A program made the translations under genes and the position numbers. From assembly GCA_037178675.1 (NCBI GenBank), contig JAYMGJ010000699.1, positions 1 through 12,603 of the forward strand: DNA of 12,603 nucleotides, read 5' to 3'. A model generated the notes under the pieces. It did no database searches, was not told the DNA's origin, and saw only the letters and a program-made list of their open reading frames with translations. The DNA is from Scleroderma bovista. Lineage: Eukaryota; Basidiomycota; Agaricomycetes; Boletales; Sclerodermataceae. Below, piece after piece: positions 8,111-12,603 of the stretch; the stretch's first letter is position 1, and each line of letters opens with the position of its first letter.

Positions 8111-9377
8111 TTTGTTAGTGTTATGTAAATGCACCATGGTACACAACAAGGACTTCGGTCGGGTGGAAAGGTACTGCCAAGTTACCGCACGACGGTGTCG
8201 TCAACTGGTCAGTGTTGGAAGACAGAAGGGTGTTTCTAATACATATCTATGTAGATACATGCTGGTACGATGGGGAAGTATAGTTGCAACTCATTGTAGA
8301 TATGTACTGCGACATGGAAAGTTCAAACAACATCATGGTTGAACTAGCTACGTGTGCGTCATACTAGGTGGATTGGCATTTGTCATTGTACTCGTGGACA
8401 TGCGCAAATGGATTCTGACACTCACGAGAGCTCGAAGGAGGGAAACCTATTCTGTAGGTACGAACTACTTGACCTTTATGTACTGTGTTCGTATTGTCTA
8501 TCATGAGATCAACGCCGAGTGCGTAGCACACAGACGGTCTAATCAGTACTAGGCATGGTGCACAAAAAAAAAATCATGCCAATCACAAAATCGAGAGGCC
8601 TGCCATATGGCATGGGTCATGGGTTCTAACCTGGCCGCTTTCAGGTCATCGTAGATAACATACGTCCGCCTGCCCTTCAAGGGTCTTGCCGGTTGCAGGA
8701 GACAGATGCCAGTTACCCAACATCGGCCATAACTCCCCCCGAGGGCTTCTCAGCGCCTCACCAACGACCCGGCCTCTCAAGTGGTTCTAAATGCCTCGGA
8801 AACAAATAATAAAAGTCTAGTAAGATAAATCAATGTGAGTGTCTTTCATGATACTTAGATACGCAAGTAGACAGAGTTGGGTCCTTACATAGGGCCCCCT
8901 GTGGCCGGAAGCCACACTCCCCCGAGCACGCGAATGCCCCACCAGCCAGGACTTAAGGTCCCCCAGTGGTCCACTTCGTTCCCGCTGTGCGTTTTAGATG
9001 CGCCGCTCAGACGTGGTAGGGGAGGGGCCATGTATGGAGATAATGCAACTGTTTAAATGAACCCTCTGGTTTGAGAGGGACAAAATCCAGACGATGCAAT
9101 ACTAGGTGGCGGCTGCGAGCATTCGTGTGAGTCTTGATGGTGTGCCTGAGTACAATAGTGATACTCACTGCAAGATGGTTGCGTGTGTGGTTAACTTACT
9201 TTTTCTTCAGCACTGGATTATACTGCGGATTGACACGCTCTTGGAGTGAGCTGTGGTCAATGGTGTCTGCAAGTTTCGTCAGTCTCTATTGCGTGTGTAG
9301 TGGTGGGTCACCACTATGCTTTGTTCGCGTGGTTGGTTATCGCTCCTGGAAATCCGGCCTTATATAGATGAATGCAA
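8111..9377. other. Region without a recognised gene
   Basis: No supportable gene, tRNA or rRNA. Plus-strand frames at 8112-8342, 8352-8552 and 9134-9367 lack family motifs. Small structures present are a 10-bp inverted repeat (TACATATCTA 8240-8249, TAGATATGTA 8297-8306), a GGCATG/CATGCC stem around ten A residues (8552-8580), and TGTGGC/GCCACA with a 5-nt loop (8900-8916). A GC-richer patch lies at about 8600-9010. The right part probably holds the 3' untranslated region and terminal sequence of the KDZ element, but I could not see its end. Confidence 0.45.
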
Positions 9378-10183
9378 TCAAGCTGGTGCCACAATGTGAT
9401 GGACGAGAATGAGAAGAAAGTGCCTAAAGTCATGGATATCATCCTCTTTAATGTTAGTGAGGTCATAACCTCTCAGAATGGCAGCAATTTGCGCCAAGAC
9501 CCAGATGCCACAGTTGTGACCATTAGTTTGCCATGGTTCTAGCTGCAATAACATTTAGTAAATCACTACGTAACTTCTGGAAGCCTACTAATACGGGATG
9601 GGCCATCCAATCGCCACAATCTCGCCAGTTAGTCCCCAGCCTCTGGGTTGCAATGCTGGAGAGGCGGCAAATTAGCCACATAATATCCTGGTCACAAATT
9701 AGTATATTATTAACTTGCAACAATGACTGACCTTAATTTCATTTTTCCAAGGCTTCTGTTCAGCGAGGCTATCAAAAAGAAAAAGTTTTCTGGAGGGAAA
9801 ATCAACAGCGCAAAGCACCCAATGTCCCACAGGTGATGAACAATGAATTGGAAGGATCCAGACAGGCTTCTCCCAGAAGTGTGTCCATGAGACATTCCGC
9901 CAGAGTGAGTCGTCATTGGCATGAAAACGGACGCGGGGGAGATCGTGGGTAGAGAGAATTGCACAGCGATTGGCAGCGGGCATAAACGCAGAGTATAGGA
10001 GAGTGGCACAACTGTTGATACATGTGTCGTTCAGTTGAGCCTGTGCAGACGCCAATAAATTGGTATCACTGGGGAGAAGGTTTGCCAAGGGACGCCATCA
10101 ACAGATGCCCGAATGATCGTTGGCATGGTGGCAGGGACATGCATGTCCTTCGCCATGTCAATTCCACAATTGACGCTTATCAG
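9378..10183 (-). other. ULP1-like cysteine protease domain of the KDZ protein
   Basis: Three exons rebuild the domain. LNDTCINSC in exon 7 matches the family's LND.C(I/V)N block. GHWVLCAVDF carries the catalytic His, and FDSLAEQKPW carries the Asp 17 residues later, the spacing seen in SUMO proteases. The 99-nt exon 8 adds a GDWMAHPVL block. Exon 9 gives QTNGHNCGIWVL, with Gln six residues before the nucleophilic Cys, again the standard spacing. So the His-Asp-Gln-Cys set is complete, although the frame breaks upstream at 10071-10074. In these elements the domain is thought to act on SUMO-like proteins or on the transposase itself; that role is not shown here. Confidence 0.85.
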
Positions 10184-11468
10184 CTGTGAAGGCTGGTCAG
10201 CGGGTGTTAAAAGTAATGAATGTTCATCATACATCTGGGAGCTCCCAATTCAAGGTAACACTCGATGATGTTTCAGCTTCGGGGTCGGGGTCGAGGTCGT
10301 CTTGATTTTCAAGCCCAAGGATATCCGAGAGGGCGACCTGTCCAGAGTCGATCGGAGGTTCGGCGGAATCAGTACCTAGGAAGTCAGTTAGTCCCCACAT
10401 ATCCTTGTCAGGACTGTTAAGGTGATCATCAATAACGACAGAAGGAAGCCAATGCAGGGAGAGCTGCGAGGCTCCAGCTATGGCATCTGCGGCTCGGATA
10501 GCAACTTCCGCTTGGTTCATGTAATGAGAGCATGAACTTAGCGCGGTCAGCCATCGCTCCTGTAACTCCAAAATCCCTTCGAGACACTGTCGTAAAATGA
10601 AATGATAGTTGCCATCTGAAAATGGTCGATTAACAGAAATTTCTGATATTGGCTGAACTTACTTTCAGGCTGTCATAATGTGACTTGAATGGCAGTAAGT
10701 TCGTGGCCAAACCATTGGCACATGTTGTCTGCTTCTATACTGAGACGGCGTTGCTCTTCTAAACATTGTTTGTGCTTGAGGAGGGCGCGAATACCATCAC
10801 GCACGTCGATATCTTCTAGCCATCGAGGGACCTCGCCAGTAGAAGGGGTGATCCAGATGTCTTGCATGAGGGTCAGATCATTTCGTAAGTCAACAAGTGT
10901 TGTGGGTAGTGGTGTAGGTAGAGAAACCGCCCAGGTGGGATTATAGAGCTGAGAGAGTTGCTCACAGTAATTGTTGTATTTGCGGATGGCAGCCATGAGT
11001 GCAGGTTGACGCTTGGCAATGGCCTTCCAGGTTTGTTGATGAAGCTTGGTACCTAATAATACCTTAGACAGTGCTAACAAGTCAGTAGAAGAGGACGCAC
11101 CTAAAGGCTTATCTTTGCCGCCAACTGCACGGTCAAGCTTGTCCCATTCGAAGAAACTACCAACCGCTCTCTTGCGAATGTTAATCTCAAGTCTCGCGCC
11201 ATCAGTAAAATCTGGACAAATTCGAGGCTAACGTCCTTGAGTTCTGGGATTCGGTCGTGTACATTGAGAGACGAATACAAAGCCTCTGTCTTGGTCATGA
11301 GCCTCACGTGACTGCGCTCTAAACTTGCAAGCGCATCTAGAACACTAGAAGACATGTTCCCTTTCTCAATGGTGGTCCGGGCCAGTTGGAGCACTCTGGT
11401 GCTACTGTCGAAGTCAGCTTGCAGCGCAAGCACATTGTCGAGCTCTTTCTTAAGTCTTGAAGGCGCAT

Positions 11469-11522
11469 CTATTGAAATGGAATTGGTAGTGGAAGAATGT
11501 GATAGGAAGAAGCAATACTTAC
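11469..11522 (-). other. KDZ intron 3, 54 nt, stop-free and in phase
   Basis: The donor is GTAAGT and the acceptor CAATAG. The intron is a multiple of three and has no stop, so an unspliced message would keep the frame with 18 extra residues. Joining LSIRA(C) to (AT)APSRLKKELD gives the family-like join, so it is read as a true intron and not coding sequence. Confidence 0.7.
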
Positions 11523-11789
11523 GTGCTCTGATGGATAGTTGTGTCGCTCGTTGATCGGCCCATTGCTCTTGAAGTTCTGTAATGCTCGCACCACAGTCAT
11601 GAAGGACTTCTCGTGCAGCGGTTCCCTGGTCGCCTACTCGTTTTCGAAGGTGGCGCCTCAACCAATCACCGAGCTCTCTCCGCATTTCGTACCCAATCGC
11701 GGCAGCATGACGGTCAAGAAGCCAGATGCAGCATTGGCGCTAGGCAACAATCAACCAGTATTACAATTACATAGTATGAAACAACTTAC

Positions 11790-12603
11790 AGATGACACCC
11801 GTTCAATGCCAATCAGCTTGATGAATTGGGACCACAAGTGTTCCATACCTTCCCCGTCAGATAAACCTAACCCCGAAGAAATGCGTGGATTGTAAACAAG
11901 TTGACACGCCCATTCGTGACCATAAGTGTGCATGGCCATGGTTGCAAAGCGAAGGTGAGATGCAATATCCTCATCAAGAATGTTAAACTGTGAAAGTTAG
12001 CATTTTAGAGCAAGGAATGATGATTTGAAAAGCTTACACGGGAGACTGAGCGAGCTAGAACGCAGCCTACATCGTACAACACAACAACAGTGGCTTGAAA
12101 AGGAAGAAGTGTGAAAAGGTGGCAGATAAGAGCCATGCTGTACTTCTGCTGCTCGCCCAGCGTGTCTATGTTTGCAAAAAACAACAGTATGTCGTGCCTG
12201 CAAATAAGTGCCATTAGTCCAGTGTCATCAAAATTTTCCATAGCCATCTTTTGTTTCTGGCCATCTGCAGCCTCATATGAGGCCTCGCATTGATCAATAG
12301 CCTCGTCGGGTACTCCAGATTGCGATGTCTTTGATGGATGGTGGCAGGCATGGTCGATATGACACCCAACAGCATCTACCTGGGTCTTTGAAATGAAGTA
12401 AGATGGTTCATAGAATGTCGGGCAGTCACCCGCAGAACGCCGATGCCAGTGATGGAAATTACTGTCCATCGCAACATGAATATCACTGCCATTTTCCAAC
12501 GATCTTCCAAATGAGGTACCGCCAAAGCACGCTGGACAGTGTTGGATGAGAATCTGGGCACACAAGCTTCGGGACTCCAGCTGCACAGCTGTGGCTTGCA
12601 TTG
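11790..12603 (-). other. KDZ transposase catalytic core (RNase H-fold DDE region)
   Basis: Counting from the ATG at 12601, the core shows HCPAC at 21-25, MDSNF at 45-49 (first catalytic Asp, 46), VDAVG, VPDEAID, ALICRHD at 131-137, NIDTLGEQQKY at 144-154 and LYDVGC at 175-180 (second Asp, 177). After a 50-nt intron come HTYGHEWACQ at 208-217 and GLGLSDGEGMEHLWS, which holds the likely catalytic Glu (234 or 237). These are hallmark blocks of KDZ transposases in mushroom genomes. All three presumed catalytic acids survive, and no lesion lies in this part. The N-terminal part, including any cysteine-rich CxC domain, would be beyond the right edge. Confidence 0.87.

Larger units (their letters stand above)
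9378..12603 (-). pseudogene. KDZ transposase fused to a ULP1-like protease, nine visible exons, disrupted; 5' end outside the window
   Basis: Minus-strand exons: 12603-12038 (partial), 11987-11790, 11739-11523, 11468-11101, 11052-10663, 10615-10233, 10183-9732, 9687-9589 and 9542-9378 (stop TGA 9378-9380). The eight introns are 44-54 nt. Phases agree across the gene once two missing bases are allowed. About 945 codons are visible: transposase core (exons 1-2), a WLLDR/GDWLRR block (exon 3), a long helical, probably coiled-coil region (exons 4-6), then a ULP1 protease (exons 7-9). The lesions are a -1 shift near 11186, TGA at 10673-10675, and a -1 shift in the GGGG run at 10071-10074. Each separates family-like sequence in different frames or across a stop, so this is most likely a dead transposon gene; assembly errors could explain the shifts. 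The ATG at 12599-12601 is internal, since this family extends further upstream. Confidence 0.88.

Noticed and set aside
8605..8625. GGTTCTAACC, resembling an RNA polymerase III B box
   Set aside because: It misses key consensus bases, no good A box sits at the right distance, and no tRNA cloverleaf can be drawn.
9134..9367. Plus-strand frame of 77 codons, hydrophobic
   Set aside because: No family motif, no splice support, and it sits just past the KDZ gene's 3' end; probably chance.
10041..10069. A 29-nt GT...AG segment that would restore the KDZ frame
   Set aside because: The gene's other introns are 44-54 nt, and removal would delete the residues expected before LND.C; a base loss explains it better.
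11539..11895. Plus-strand open frame of 118 codons
   Set aside because: It is antisense to KDZ exons 2-3 and crosses a well supported intron; no family motifs.
1..12603. CRISPR array, operon, riboswitch or prokaryotic defence system
   Set aside because: No regularly spaced identical repeats, no Shine-Dalgarno-linked genes, and abundant spliceosomal introns; the DNA is eukaryotic.

Overview
The window looks like nuclear DNA of a basidiomycete fungus, most likely an Agaricomycete. Three things suggest this: a FunK1-type protein kinase gene; a KDZ-family (Kyakuja/Dileera/Zisupton) transposase fused to a ULP1-type cysteine protease; and eleven inferred introns of 44-54 nt with fungal GTRNGT...AG borders and consistent phases. 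These identifications come from remembered family motifs, not from a database search.

Layout. (1) 31-2388, minus: a four-exon FunK1 kinase gene with kinase motifs intact, and one in-frame TGA in exon 1 unless a weak extra intron is used. (2) 2389-5276: gene-poor DNA with short palindromes, a degenerate direct repeat of about 188 bp offset (3160-3500), and a weak plus-strand spliced-gene candidate (4685-5055) whose two introns resemble each other. (3) 5282-6561: a 1280-bp element starting TGTCA, ending TGACA and flanked by CTAAC on both sides. I read it as a solo LTR, with a TATA-like box, two AATAAA signals, a 15-bp minisatellite and many CCGGAGT motifs. A nearby uninterrupted copy of its target sequence (6704-6779) acts as an internal empty site. 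(4) 7495-8110: about six degenerate tandem units of roughly 100-130 bp, each with a splice-donor-like and a peptide-like motif on the minus strand. (5) 8111-9377: no supportable gene. (6) 9378-12603, minus: nine visible exons of a KDZ transposase-ULP1 gene, cut by the right window edge, with two frameshifts and one in-frame stop, so probably a dead element.

The two genes are not an operon. The picture is a transposon-rich, decaying accessory region: a kinase gene from a family often expanded in mushrooms, a dead DNA transposon gene, a solo LTR and eroded repeats. Repeat copies differ almost only by transitions, and both in-frame stops are TGA where CGA would fit. This suits C-to-T decay of methylated cytosines or a RIP-like process, which is inference. 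I did not find a convincing new multi-gene system. The best leads are the PD-(D/E)XK-like motif in the FunK1 N-terminal half, the exon-intron-like tandem repeat and the LTR with its built-in empty site.
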